From the NCBI RefSeq assembly GCF_007066085.1, contig NZ_CP041405.1, forward strand, positions 5,859,501 to 5,923,500: a stretch of 64,000 nt of DNA. Direction: 5' to 3'. A program made the translations under genes and the position numbers. The DNA is from Paenibacillus thiaminolyticus. GTDB taxonomy: Bacteria; Bacillota; Bacilli; Paenibacillales; Paenibacillaceae. The notes below the pieces were generated by a model. It did no database searches and had not been told where the DNA came from. It saw nothing but the letters and a program-made list of their open reading frames with translations. This document shows positions 53,354-62,100 of the stretch, piece by piece. Numbering within the stretch: position 1 is the first letter of the stretch; every line of letters starts with the position of its first letter.

Positions 53354-54982
53354 ATGACTTGGCCTATATTGAACATACCTATACAGCAATCATTGGCAAC
53401 ACGATACATAGAACGTGACGATGCGGTTATCGAATCGCTATATGAATATCATCCGGATCGCGATTGGGAGACGCGCGTCCGCTGGGTGGATGAAGCGGCG
53501 CATCTGCGGGCGGATCGCATGCGGCTCGTCTCCGTCCTGCGCCGATATAATAAGGCTAGGAACGATCATCCGGCCGTAACGGCATCGTTGGATCGGCTGG
53601 AGCGGGACGACGCCCTCGTCGTCGTCGGCGGACAGCAGGGCGGCTTATTTACCGGCCCGCTGCTTGTCGTCTATAAGGCGGTATCGATTATCCGCATGGC
53701 CCAGGAGGCGGAGGCGAGACTGGGCCGCCCGGTTATTCCGATCTTCTGGCTCGCGGGAGAGGATCATGACTTCGATGAAGTGAATCATGCGTATTTCCTC
53801 ACGCCGGAACCTTCTGTCGCCCGGGTCCGGGTGGAGAAGAAGGAGGGAACGCGCGCGCCGGTCACCGGCATTCGACTGGATGAGGAGCAATGGGAAGCGG
53901 TATTGAATGAGGTGGACGCCTTGCTTCCGGCTACGGAGTTCAAGCCGGCGCTGATGGAGCGGGTGCGGGAGGCTTCCGCCGGCGCCGCCTCGCTTACCGA
54001 TGCATGCGCCGTGCTGCTCGGAGGCATGTTCGGCGCATATGGCCTCGTGTTCCTTGATTCGGCCGATCCGGAGCTGCGCCAGGTCGAAGGGCCGATGTTC
54101 CGCAGCCTCATCGCTCAGAACGACCGGCTGAGACAGGCCTACGGCGACAGCGAGCGCGAGTTGGCTTCGCGCGGCTTCCCCACTCAGGCGGACCGTGCCG
54201 AGAACGGAGCGAATCTGTTCCTGATTCACGAGGGAGAGCGGCATCTGCTGTTCAAGGAAGATGAGTGCTTTACCGACAGGCACCGGACCCTGGTCCGAAG
54301 CGCGGATGAATTGATGACCGCCGCGGAATCGGCGCCCCATCTGCTGAGCAACAACGTGCTGACCCGCCCGTTGATGCAGGAATATTTGTTCCCGGTGCTG
54401 GCTACCGTGCTCGGTCCCGGCGAGATTGCGTACTGGGCGCAGACGAAGGAAGCTTTCCGCGCGCTCGGCATGCGGATGCCGCTGCTCTGGCCGCGCATGG
54501 GCTTCACCTGTCTGGAAGGAACCGTGAACAAGCTGCTTGGGAAATATGAATTGACGGCCGAAGAGATCATCGGGCATTATGAGGAGAGGAAGGAAGCGTG
54601 GCTGACGGCTCAGGATGAATTGGGGCTCGATGAACGGTTCGCTTCGCTCCGCGATGATGTCGATGCCCGCTACGAAGAGCTGCTTGCCCGGCTGAACGAA
54701 GCGCTCCCCGCGCTCGGCCGCTTGGGGGATACGAACCGGGCGAAGGTGCTGGAGCAGATCGACTTCCTGCATCACCGGGCGAAGGATGCGCTCCAGAAGC
54801 AGCATGAATCGGGTCTTCGCCAGTGGGAGCGGATGAGGCTGACGCTTCATCCGCAGGATCGGCCGCAGGAGCGGGTCTACAATATGCTGATGTACGCCTG
54901 CCGCTACGGGGAAGGCTGGTTCAAGCCAATGATGGAAGCTCCCGTGCTGTGGAACGGGGAGAACCGCTTGGTTGTGCTGTAA
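53354..54982 (+). CDS. bshC: Bacillithiol biosynthesis protein BshC
   Basis: A 542-residue enzyme for the last step of bacillithiol synthesis, adding cysteine to GlcN-malate. The family features VVGGQQGGLFTGPLLVVYKA, FWLAGEDHDFDEVNH and the C-terminal coiled coil (about 400-480) are present. AGAGGAGG precedes ATG 53354. Together with mraZ and rsmH downstream it matches the B. subtilis yllA-mraZ region. Confidence 0.95.
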   Translation: MTWPILNIPIQQSLATRYIERDDAVIESLYEYHPDRDWETRVRWVDEAAHLRADRMRLVSVLRRYNKARNDHPAVTASLDRLERDDALVVVGGQQGGLFTGPLLVVYKAVSIIRMAQEAEARLGRPVIPIFWLAGEDHDFDEVNHAYFLTPEPSVARVRVEKKEGTRAPVTGIRLDEEQWEAVLNEVDALLPATEFKPALMERVREASAGAASLTDACAVLLGGMFGAYGLVFLDSADPELRQVEGPMFRSLIAQNDRLRQAYGDSERELASRGFPTQADRAENGANLFLIHEGERHLLFKEDECFTDRHRTLVRSADELMTAAESAPHLLSNNVLTRPLMQEYLFPVLATVLGPGEIAYWAQTKEAFRALGMRMPLLWPRMGFTCLEGTVNKLLGKYELTAEEIIGHYEERKEAWLTAQDELGLDERFASLRDDVDARYEELLARLNEALPALGRLGDTNRAKVLEQIDFLHHRAKDALQKQHESGLRQWERMRLTLHPQDRPQERVYNMLMYACRYGEGWFKPMMEAPVLWNGENRLVVL

Positions 54983-55057
54983 CAAGGGTTGCTCCGGGTC
55001 ATCAGACGCGCATCTGCAGAATACGATAGCTATAACAGGAAGGGAAGGGTGTAGAGG

Positions 55058-56329
55058 ATGAGTCAGACAAAAGCAGCGGATCATAGCATCATCCGCGATA
55101 TTGCATTGGCCCCAGAAGGGCATTTGAAGATCGATTGGGTGCAAGCCCATATGCCGGTGCTGAACCGGATTCGCAAGCAATTCGAAGCGGAGCAGCCGTT
55201 CAAGGGCTTGAAGGTAGCGATCTCGCTCCACCTGGAAGCGAAGACGGCTTACCTGGCCAAGGTCGTGCAGGCCGGCGGCGCGGATGTGACGATTACCGGC
55301 AGCAACCCGTTGTCGACGCAAGACGATGTCTGCGCCGCGCTGGTTGAAGACGGGATTACGGTCTATGCGAAGTACAATCCGGAACCGGAAGAGTACAAGC
55401 AGCTGCTCCTTCGCACGCTGGAGACGAAGCCGGACTTGATTATCGACGACGGCGGCGATTTGATCTCGATTCTGCACTCGGAGCGCCCGGATTTGCGCGG
55501 GCAGGTGCGCGGCGGCGCCGAGGAGACGACGACAGGAATACTGCGCTTGAAGGCGATGGAGAAGGATGGCACGCTCCAATTCCCGATGGTCGCCGTCAAT
55601 GACGCCTTCTGCAAATACTTGTTCGACAACCGGTACGGCACAGGCCAATCGGTGTGGGACGGCATCAACCGCACAACGAATCTCGTCGTAGCCGGCAAGA
55701 CGGTCGTCGTCATCGGTTATGGCTGGTGCGGCAAGGGCGTGGCGATGCGGGCGAAAGGCCTTGGCGCGAACGTCATCGTGACAGAGATCGACGCCATTAA
55801 GGCCGTCGAAGCGTATATGGACGGATTTACCGTGCTGCCGATGAGCGAAGCGGCTCGCGCAGGCGATATTTTCGTGACGGTTACGGGGAACCGCGATGTC
55901 ATTCGCGGTGAGCATTACGACGTCATGAAGGATGGCGCGATTTTGTCCAACGCCGGCCATTTCGATGTGGAAGTGAACAAGCCGGAGCTGGAAGCGCGCG
56001 CGCAGAACGTGCGCACGGTACGTAAAAATATTGAAGAATACAAGCTGAAGGACGGACGCAGCATTTATCTGTTGGCGGAAGGCCGCCTTGTCAACCTGGC
56101 AGCGGGGGACGGGCATCCGGCAGAGATTATGGATATGACGTTTGCCCTGCAGGCATTGTCGTTGAAATATGTGAACGAGCACTACGAGCGCATCGGCAGC
56201 AAGGTTGTCAATGTGCCGTACGAACTGGATGAGCAGGTCGCCCGCTTCAAGCTGGAGTCGCTCGGCATTTCGATCGACACGCTGTCGGCTGAACAGCAAT
56301 CCTATTTGTCCAGCTGGCAAGAACATTAA
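55058..56329 (+). CDS. ahcY: Adenosylhomocysteinase
   Basis: A 423-residue NAD-dependent S-adenosylhomocysteine hydrolase. Visible are the substrate region SLHLEAKTAYL, DDGGDL and EETTTGILRL, the NAD loop VVIGYGWCGKGVA, and the C-terminal LAAGDGHPAEIMDMTFALQAL. The length is that of the short type lacking the roughly 40-residue insert of eukaryotic forms. It is inserted between bshC and the division cluster, an unusual spot compared with B. subtilis. Confidence 0.95.
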   Translation: MSQTKAADHSIIRDIALAPEGHLKIDWVQAHMPVLNRIRKQFEAEQPFKGLKVAISLHLEAKTAYLAKVVQAGGADVTITGSNPLSTQDDVCAALVEDGITVYAKYNPEPEEYKQLLLRTLETKPDLIIDDGGDLISILHSERPDLRGQVRGGAEETTTGILRLKAMEKDGTLQFPMVAVNDAFCKYLFDNRYGTGQSVWDGINRTTNLVVAGKTVVVIGYGWCGKGVAMRAKGLGANVIVTEIDAIKAVEAYMDGFTVLPMSEAARAGDIFVTVTGNRDVIRGEHYDVMKDGAILSNAGHFDVEVNKPELEARAQNVRTVRKNIEEYKLKDGRSIYLLAEGRLVNLAAGDGHPAEIMDMTFALQALSLKYVNEHYERIGSKVVNVPYELDEQVARFKLESLGISIDTLSAEQQSYLSSWQEH

Positions 56330-56340
56330 TAGCCGCGTTT

Positions 56341-56397
56341 ACCGGCCGCCCGCTTCTTTGCTTCATTGAAGGCACAGAAGGCGGGCGGTCTTTTTTG
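56341..56397 (+). terminator. Terminator after ahcY
   Basis: CCGCCCGCTT pairs with AAGGCGGGCGG (one bulge) across a loop of about 22 nt, followed by TCTTTTTT. Confidence 0.75.
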
Positions 56398-56533
56398 CAT
56401 ATCGCTGAATGGATTCCCATCAACGCCTCCTGCAACATTCGATTTCCATATTCCGTTAAGTAAGGTACAGATTGCGGTTGCATCCAGAATTGTTCGGAAG
56501 ACGACATGCACAATCAAAGGGGGAGTATGGGGT

Positions 56534-57712
56534 ATGTCAGAGAACAGGCTTAGGAAGGGGAAGAACAAAGAAAAGGCGCGCGAGAGCCGAATGAGGCAGC
56601 TTGCCCGCTTCGGAGCGCTTCTGCTCGGTATGCTCATGCTCGCGCTCGCGGCCGGCTGCGGAGCAGTCTCGTCCGATCAAGCCTCCGAGGCTGGAGCGGT
56701 CATGAACCAATCGGAAGCGGCCATGGATAAGTCGGAGAGCTTGTCGCCTGCCGGAGCCGGGTTCGCCAAGCAGGATAAAGCGAGCCTCGTTCCCGCCGAT
56801 CGGAAGCTGATCTATGAGGCGGATATCCGCATGGAGGTCAAAAGTTATGAAGCTGCCAAGCAGCGGCTGCAGCAATTGGTGGAACGCTCGAATGGATATG
56901 TGCTGCAGTTCTCCGATCAGGAGTCGGAGAGCGAGCGTGGGGGATCCTTCGTTATAAAGGTGCCTGCGGCAGGGTTCACCGCCTTTCTTGATGAGCTGGG
57001 AACATGGGAAGCGCTCGATTATCACCGCGAATACTCGGCCAATGACGTGACGGAGGAGTACGTTGATCTGGAAGCGAGGCTGACTGCGCGGCGCGCCATG
57101 GAAGCCCGGCTGCTGGCGTTCATGGAGAAGGCGACGAGTGCGGACGATCTGGTCCAGTTCTCCAGCGAGCTCGGGTCCGTGCAGTCGGACATTGAGCAGA
57201 TTGTCGGGCGCAAGCGGTATCTGGATAACCATGTGGCCATGTCGACCGTCAATATGAGACTGTATCAGCCGGTTAACGCCCCTGTGGTGCAGGGCTTGAA
57301 ACATGCATTCGGTACCCGGATGGCGAATACGCTCGTTCAAAGTTGGGAGACGCTGGTCCAGTTCGTTCAAGTCCTTATTTTATTTTTGACGGCGCTGCTT
57401 CCATTTGCCTGCGCTGCCGCCATCGTCGGTGTTCCGATCTGGCTGCTTGTGAAGCGGAGAAGAGGCCGGAGGCGGCATCCGCAATCGCGCTTCCCCGGAC
57501 ATCCGGGCGAGGTTAAGCAACAACGGCACGCGGGACACGCGGGAGCGGGTGAAGAGCCGGCCGAGGGAGCAGATGGCAGGCCAGAAGCGGGCGAAGGTCC
57601 CGCTGCGGAAGCCATGGTGCCGGCATCGGCTGTCGTTCCGGCGGAAGCGGAGGAAAAGGGACGAGCGGCTGGAGCAAGAAGTACTGAACCCGATAGCCAG
57701 GACAAAAAGTAA
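56534..57712 (+). CDS. DUF4349 lipoprotein
   Basis: A 392-residue membrane protein with an N-terminal lipobox-like LAAGC (residues about 36-40). The DUF4349 domain includes LIYEADIRMEVKSYEAAKQRL, NGYVLQFSD, SANDVTEEYVDLEARLTARRAME and VGRKRYLDNHVAMSTVNM. One or two C-terminal helices (about 277-315) and a low-complexity Pro/Ala/Glu tail follow. Function unknown. ATG 56534 follows a GGGGGAG ribosome binding site. The two long polar ends make it longer than many relatives. Confidence 0.87.
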   Translation: MSENRLRKGKNKEKARESRMRQLARFGALLLGMLMLALAAGCGAVSSDQASEAGAVMNQSEAAMDKSESLSPAGAGFAKQDKASLVPADRKLIYEADIRMEVKSYEAAKQRLQQLVERSNGYVLQFSDQESESERGGSFVIKVPAAGFTAFLDELGTWEALDYHREYSANDVTEEYVDLEARLTARRAMEARLLAFMEKATSADDLVQFSSELGSVQSDIEQIVGRKRYLDNHVAMSTVNMRLYQPVNAPVVQGLKHAFGTRMANTLVQSWETLVQFVQVLILFLTALLPFACAAAIVGVPIWLLVKRRRGRRRHPQSRFPGHPGEVKQQRHAGHAGAGEEPAEGADGRPEAGEGPAAEAMVPASAVVPAEAEEKGRAAGARSTEPDSQDKK

Positions 57713-57719
57713 TAAGAAA

Positions 57720-57750
57720 TAAAAATCCTGCTCACAAGCAGGATTTTTTA
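57720..57750 (+). terminator. Terminator after the DUF4349 gene
   Basis: AAAAATCCTGC pairs with GCAGGATTTTTT around TCACAA. The T-run abuts the presumed mraZ promoter region. Confidence 0.85.
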
Positions 57751-57764
57751 TATTTACGGCGAAG

Positions 57765-57811
57765 TATTCTTTTGGTGTGGGGGAAAGTGGGGCATCGTGG
57801 TGGATTTAGGG
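57765..57811 (+). promoter_or_regulatory. MraZ-type operator with a weak promoter
   Basis: TGGG (57778-57781), TGGG (57788-57791) and TGGT (57798-57801) are spaced exactly six bases apart, with AGGG (57808-57811) a further degenerate copy in phase. This is the TGGG-N6-TGGG-N6-TGGG arrangement reported for MraZ autoregulation. A weak -10-like TATTCT (57765-57770) sits just upstream; no good -35 is seen. Confidence 0.6.
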
Positions 57812-57827
57812 GGAGGAGTGGTGGCAG

Positions 57828-58259
57828 GTGTTCATGGGTGAATATCAACATAGCATCGATGACAAAGGCCGCCTGATCATTCCCGCCAAGCTGCGTGACT
57901 CCTTGGGCTCTACCTTCATACTAACGCGTGGCCTGGATCAATGTCTGTTCGTCTACCCGATGGAAGAATGGGGCCTGCTCGAACAGAAATTGAAGGCACT
58001 GCCCTTGATGAAGGCGGACGCGCGGGCATTTACCCGCTTTTTCTTCTCCGGCGCTACCGAATGCGAGTGGGACAAGCAGGGCCGGATCAACATTCCCGCC
58101 CATCTGCGGCAGCATGCCAAGCTGGACAAGGAATGCATGATTATCGGCGTGCAGAGCCGGGTGGAGATTTGGAGCAAGGACGCTTGGGAACACTATGTAC
58201 AGCAGTCCGCGTCCACCTTTGAAGAAATGGCTGAGACTTTGGTTGACTTTGATTTTTAA
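57828..58259 (+). CDS. mraZ: Transcriptional regulator MraZ
   Basis: A 143-residue AbrB-fold protein with two swapped-hairpin repeats (each Dxx[17 protein letters not shown] and [13 protein letters not shown]). MraZ binds repeats upstream of its own operon and represses the division cluster. The GTG at 57828 starts [15 protein letters not shown], equal to the B. subtilis start, and follows GGGAGGAG by nine bases. Confidence 0.97.
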   Translation: MFMGEYQHSIDDKGRLIIPAKLRDSLGSTFILTRGLDQCLFVYPMEEWGLLEQKLKALPLMKADARAFTRFFFSGATECEWDKQGRINIPAHLRQHAKLDKECMIIGVQSRVEIWSKDAWEHYVQQSASTFEEMAETLVDFDF

Positions 58260-58265
58260 GAGAAT

Positions 58266-58395
58266 GTTCAAAAAGAATTCTGCTGATGATTACGAAGCGA
58301 TTCAGGAAGCAACTCGGCATCGAATCTTGCACTCACTCTTGAAAGTCGTATGCTTCAGCAAGTATGTTTCCTGTAGAAAACCGGCTTTTTTGAAC
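58266..58395. repeat. Small inverted-repeat-bounded element between mraZ and rsmH
   Basis: A 130-bp AT-rich segment begins GTTCAAAAAG and ends CTTTTTTGAAC, so the ends form a 9-10 bp inverted repeat. The 216-bp gap between mraZ and rsmH is otherwise empty of genes; most other gaps in this cluster are tiny. The look is of a miniature inverted-repeat element. No target-site duplication was identified. The right half could also act as a terminator. Confidence 0.45.
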
Positions 58396-58475
58396 CTCCA
58401 TTTCTAGGGGTAGCGAACCGTGACAAGAGGACAGACAACATAGACGGGAACAGGAAGAACTAGGAGGAATAACAT

Positions 58476-59426
58476 GTGTTTCACCATATAACTGTGTTGA
58501 AAGAGGAGGCTGTGAACGGGCTGAATGTGCGCCCTGACGGCATCTATGTTGATTGCACCCTGGGAGGGGCAGGACACAGCTCCGCCATTGCATCCATGCT
58601 GTCCGCGGACGGCCGGCTTATCGCGCTCGATCAGGACGATTGGGCTTTGGAGAATGCTGCGAATGTGCTGGCTCCCTGCCTTGATCGGGTGACGATGATC
58701 AAGACGAATTTCCGTCATATCGAAGACGCGCTGCGACAGGCGGAAGCGCCGCTTGTGGATAGCGTTCCTCAGGTGGACGGCATCCTGTTCGACCTCGGGG
58801 TATCGTCGCCGCAGCTTGATGAAGGTGAGCGGGGCTTCAGCTATCAGCATGACGCGCCGCTGGACATGCGTATGGATCGGGGCACTTCGCTGACGGCTCG
58901 CGAGATTGTGAATGAGTGGCCAGAAGAGGAGATTGCCCGGATCCTGTTCGAATATGGGGAGGAGAAATTTTCACGCCGCATCGCCCGCCGCATCGCGGAA
59001 GCGAGAGCGGATCATCCGATCGAGACGACCGGAGAGCTGGCCGATCTGGTGAAGGCCGGGATTCCGGCGGCAACCCGAAGGACCGGAGGCCATCCGGCCA
59101 AGCGCAGCTTCCAGGCGCTCCGCATCGCCGTCAACGACGAGTTGGGCGCGTTCGAGCAGGCGCTCCATCAAGCAATCCGTTGCTTGAAGCCGGGCGGAAG
59201 GGTCGCTGTCATTACCTTCCATTCCTTGGAGGATCGGATATGCAAGCAGACATTCAACCAATATATGAATCGCTGCACCTGTCCGCCGGATCTGCCGATG
59301 TGCGCCTGCGGCAAGCAGGATATATTGACGTTGCCGAAGCGCAAGCCGATTGTGCCGAGCGCGGAAGAGTTGGAGCGCAATCCGCGTTCTCGATCCGCGA
59401 GATTACGGGTTGCCGAGAAATTGTAA
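58476..59426 (+). CDS. rsmH: 16S rRNA (cytosine(1402)-N(4))-methyltransferase RsmH
   Basis: A 316-residue methyltransferase for m4C1402 of 16S rRNA. The start [19 protein letters not shown] motif [10 protein letters not shown], and [11 protein letters not shown] and DMRMD are diagnostic, as is the inserted helical domain. It starts at GTG 58476, behind AGGAGGAA. The cytosine-binding C-terminus [14 protein letters not shown] is present. Confidence 0.96.
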   Translation: MFHHITVLKEEAVNGLNVRPDGIYVDCTLGGAGHSSAIASMLSADGRLIALDQDDWALENAANVLAPCLDRVTMIKTNFRHIEDALRQAEAPLVDSVPQVDGILFDLGVSSPQLDEGERGFSYQHDAPLDMRMDRGTSLTAREIVNEWPEEEIARILFEYGEEKFSRRIARRIAEARADHPIETTGELADLVKAGIPAATRRTGGHPAKRSFQALRIAVNDELGAFEQALHQAIRCLKPGGRVAVITFHSLEDRICKQTFNQYMNRCTCPPDLPMCACGKQDILTLPKRKPIVPSAEELERNPRSRSARLRVAEKL

Positions 59427-59444
59427 TGAGGGGGAGAGCAGAAG

Positions 59445-59834
59445 ATGGCTTATACTCGCGGTAATTTGGCCGTCCGGCCAGAGAGACAGCAGCAGCCGAG
59501 GCCCAAGGTTCGCCAGACAACTAAGACCGTCGTCCGCAAGAACACATTGCCGACGAGGGAGAAGCTGTTGTATCTGCTGACCATTCTATTGTGCACGGCC
59601 GTTGCGCTCGTTCTTATCGGGCGATATGCCCAGATCTATGACACGAACCGCCAGATCCAGAATTTGAAGCGGGAGACAGTATCGCTCCAGGATCAGACCT
59701 CCGTGTTGAGAGTGGAGGTCGAGAAGCTGTCGGACTGGAAGAGGGTTGAAGAGATCGCGCGGAAGAACGGGCTTGTCTTTCCCGAGACGCCGCTAGAGAT
59801 TCAAGTATACAAACAAGCCATAGGCAAGGATTGA
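59445..59834 (+). CDS. ftsL: Cell division protein FtsL
   Basis: A 129-residue bitopic protein: cytoplasmic basic N-terminus, one membrane helix (about 42-61, LLYLLTILLCTAVALVLI) and an extracellular leucine-zipper-like coil (about 70-105). It forms the FtsL-DivIC complex at the septum and recruits PBP2B. It has the usual rsmH-ftsL-pbpB position. Confidence 0.93.
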   Translation: MAYTRGNLAVRPERQQQPRPKVRQTTKTVVRKNTLPTREKLLYLLTILLCTAVALVLIGRYAQIYDTNRQIQNLKRETVSLQDQTSVLRVEVEKLSDWKRVEEIARKNGLVFPETPLEIQVYKQAIGKD

Positions 59835-59847
59835 ACGAGGGATGAAG

Positions 59848-62031
59848 ATGGTCAAACGAATCAAGTTGCGCACGTTGACAATAGGGGGCTTATTCACCCT
59901 CTTTTTTATTGTCATCGTGACCCGTCTGTTTTGGTATCAAGTGTGGAATCAAGATTTCTGGATGGAGCTGGCCAAAAACTCGTGGTCTACGCAGAAGACG
60001 CTCTCTCCGGCGCGCGGAACGATCTATGATCAGAACGGGGAAGTGCTCGTCATGAATGCCCCTGCGTATACGGTCGCTGTCAATCCGAGTCTGATTCAGG
60101 AACTGAAAACGCTCGATAAATTGGTCGAGCAGGATATTGATGTGGAGCGGCTTATCGTCCAGGAGCTGCACAAGGTGCTGGGCAAGCCGGAGAACGAGCT
60201 CTATGACATTGTCCGCAAAAAAAGTACGGAGACCGGAAAGTATTTGATTCATCGTGAGGTGCGGAACGAGGGCTGGAAGATCGAAGAGGAGACCGCGCAG
60301 AAGCTGCGCGACTTCACGGACTCGCTCAAAGAAAAGACGAAACAACAGGATATCGGCCTGTACCTGATGCCGGAGGTCAAGCGGTTCTACGCCAAAAACA
60401 ACCTGGCTGCCCACGTCCTCGGTTATACCGACAAAACCGGAAAACCGGTCGGCGGCATCGAGGAATTGTATGATGAGCAATTGGCCGGTATAGTCGGGTC
60501 TATCCAGTATGAGAAGGATCGAATGGGCAACAAGCTCCCGAAGGCGTCAGAGATTTACACACCCGCTCAGGACGGGGACAATATGTATTTGACGATCGAT
60601 CGCACGATCCAGCAATATATCGAGGAAGAGATCCGGAAAGTGTATAATGAATACTCCCCGCATACGATTACGGTTATCGCCGCGGATCCGAAGACCGGCG
60701 ACATTTTGGGCCTGGCGAACATGCCGACGTTCAATCCGAATTCGTATTGGGATTTCGACAATGAGCGCGCCTTCTTCAACCCGGCGGTGCAGGGCGGTTA
60801 TGAGCCGGGGTCGACATTTAAGATCGTGACGCTCGCGGCGGCCGTTCAGGAAGGGCTGTTCGATCCAGAGGCCTATTTCCAATCGGGGAAAATTTATGCG
60901 GGCGGCCTTCCTATTCATGACGTCAATACGACGTGGGGCACGATCACGTATCTGGAAGGTTTGAAGCGTTCCAGTAACGTCGCCTTCGTCAAGCTCGGCT
61001 TCGAGATGCTGAAGGAGGAGCGGTTCAAGTCCTATATCGACAAATTCGGCTTCGGGCAAAAGACGGGCATCGAGATTCCGTGGGAATACGAGGGCTTCGT
61101 TCAGTTCACTTATCCCGCGGACGTCGCGGCGGCTTCGTACGGCCACGGCCAGATCAAAGTTACGCCGATTCAACAGCTCATGGCCGCATCGGCCGTGGCA
61201 AACGGCGGCAAGCTGATGAAGCCGCATATCGTGAAGAAGATCGAGGACCCGGTGACCGGCGAAGTGACCGAGCGGGAGCCGGAAGTGGTACGGCAAGTGA
61301 TCGATCCAAATATTGCCAAGCAGGTCAGCGAATATTTGGAGCAGGTTGTCGCCGATCAGGAGATCGGGACCGGCCGGAACGCGTATATCGAAGGCTACCG
61401 GGTCGCAGGCAAGACGGGAACCGCACTCAAGCCGATTAATGGGGAGTACGACTCCACGCGCGCGGTCGTGTCCTTCCTCGGGTTTGCCCCGGTGGAGGAT
61501 CCCCGCATCGCAGTCATCGTCGTCGTCGACGATCCGCAGAAATATTGGGAGGGCGGCGGCTTCGTCTCGCCGATTATTTTCAAAAACATCGTCTCCAAAT
61601 CGCTGCGCTATATGGGCGTGCCGACATCCCATGAGATGAAGCCGGGTGAACCGGGCAAATCCGAAGGCCCGATCCGGCTGGTCAAGGCGCCGAATATTCA
61701 AGGGCTGAAGCCGCATGAAGCGAAGAAGCGGCTGGCGGAGCAGGGCATCGTCTTCCAGACGGTCGGCGCAGGCAAGGAAGTGAAGCGCCAATTCCCGGCG
61801 CCGGGCGAATATTTGGGCTCCGGCCAGCGGATCTATCTGCTGACCGATGAGCCGGAAAATCTGAAAATGCCGGATATGAAAGGCAAATCGCTGCGCGATG
61901 TCATGGAAATTGCCTCGCTGCTGGGCATCGAGGTGCGGATCGAGGGAGAAGGCTACGTGACCGAGCAGAAAGCCTCGACAGACAACGGCAAGCGCATCGT
62001 CGACATAAAATTGGAGCCAAGAAGGCCATAG
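59848..62031 (+). CDS. pbpB: Penicillin-binding protein PbpB (PBP2B-type, septal transpeptidase)
   Basis: A 727-residue class B PBP. After one membrane helix (about 10-30) come the dimerisation domain and the transpeptidase. The catalytic Ser322 is in PGSTFK, SSN starts at 375 and KTG starts at Lys522. Two PASTA repeats end the protein (VKAPNIQGLKPHEAKKRL and LKMPDMKGKSLRDVM). ATG 59848 is preferred to ATG 59842 because GAGGG then has normal spacing. PASTA domains in PBP2B are common in Bacilli. Confidence 0.95.
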   Translation: MVKRIKLRTLTIGGLFTLFFIVIVTRLFWYQVWNQDFWMELAKNSWSTQKTLSPARGTIYDQNGEVLVMNAPAYTVAVNPSLIQELKTLDKLVEQDIDVERLIVQELHKVLGKPENELYDIVRKKSTETGKYLIHREVRNEGWKIEEETAQKLRDFTDSLKEKTKQQDIGLYLMPEVKRFYAKNNLAAHVLGYTDKTGKPVGGIEELYDEQLAGIVGSIQYEKDRMGNKLPKASEIYTPAQDGDNMYLTIDRTIQQYIEEEIRKVYNEYSPHTITVIAADPKTGDILGLANMPTFNPNSYWDFDNERAFFNPAVQGGYEPGSTFKIVTLAAAVQEGLFDPEAYFQSGKIYAGGLPIHDVNTTWGTITYLEGLKRSSNVAFVKLGFEMLKEERFKSYIDKFGFGQKTGIEIPWEYEGFVQFTYPADVAAASYGHGQIKVTPIQQLMAASAVANGGKLMKPHIVKKIEDPVTGEVTEREPEVVRQVIDPNIAKQVSEYLEQVVADQEIGTGRNAYIEGYRVAGKTGTALKPINGEYDSTRAVVSFLGFAPVEDPRIAVIVVVDDPQKYWEGGGFVSPIIFKNIVSKSLRYMGVPTSHEMKPGEPGKSEGPIRLVKAPNIQGLKPHEAKKRLAEQGIVFQTVGAGKEVKRQFPAPGEYLGSGQRIYLLTDEPENLKMPDMKGKSLRDVMEIASLLGIEVRIEGEGYVTEQKASTDNGKRIVDIKLEPRRP

Positions 62032-62100
62032 CTTGTTCTATCCCCTGGTTGTCCCGAATAGGTTGGTTATGAACCCAAGTGGGACAAAGGAGGGGTTACC

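Noticed and set aside
53645..56326. 893-codon reverse open frame across bshC and ahcY
   Set aside because: Antisense to two strongly conserved genes; composition rich in Arg, His and Leu is typical of shadow frames in GC-rich DNA.
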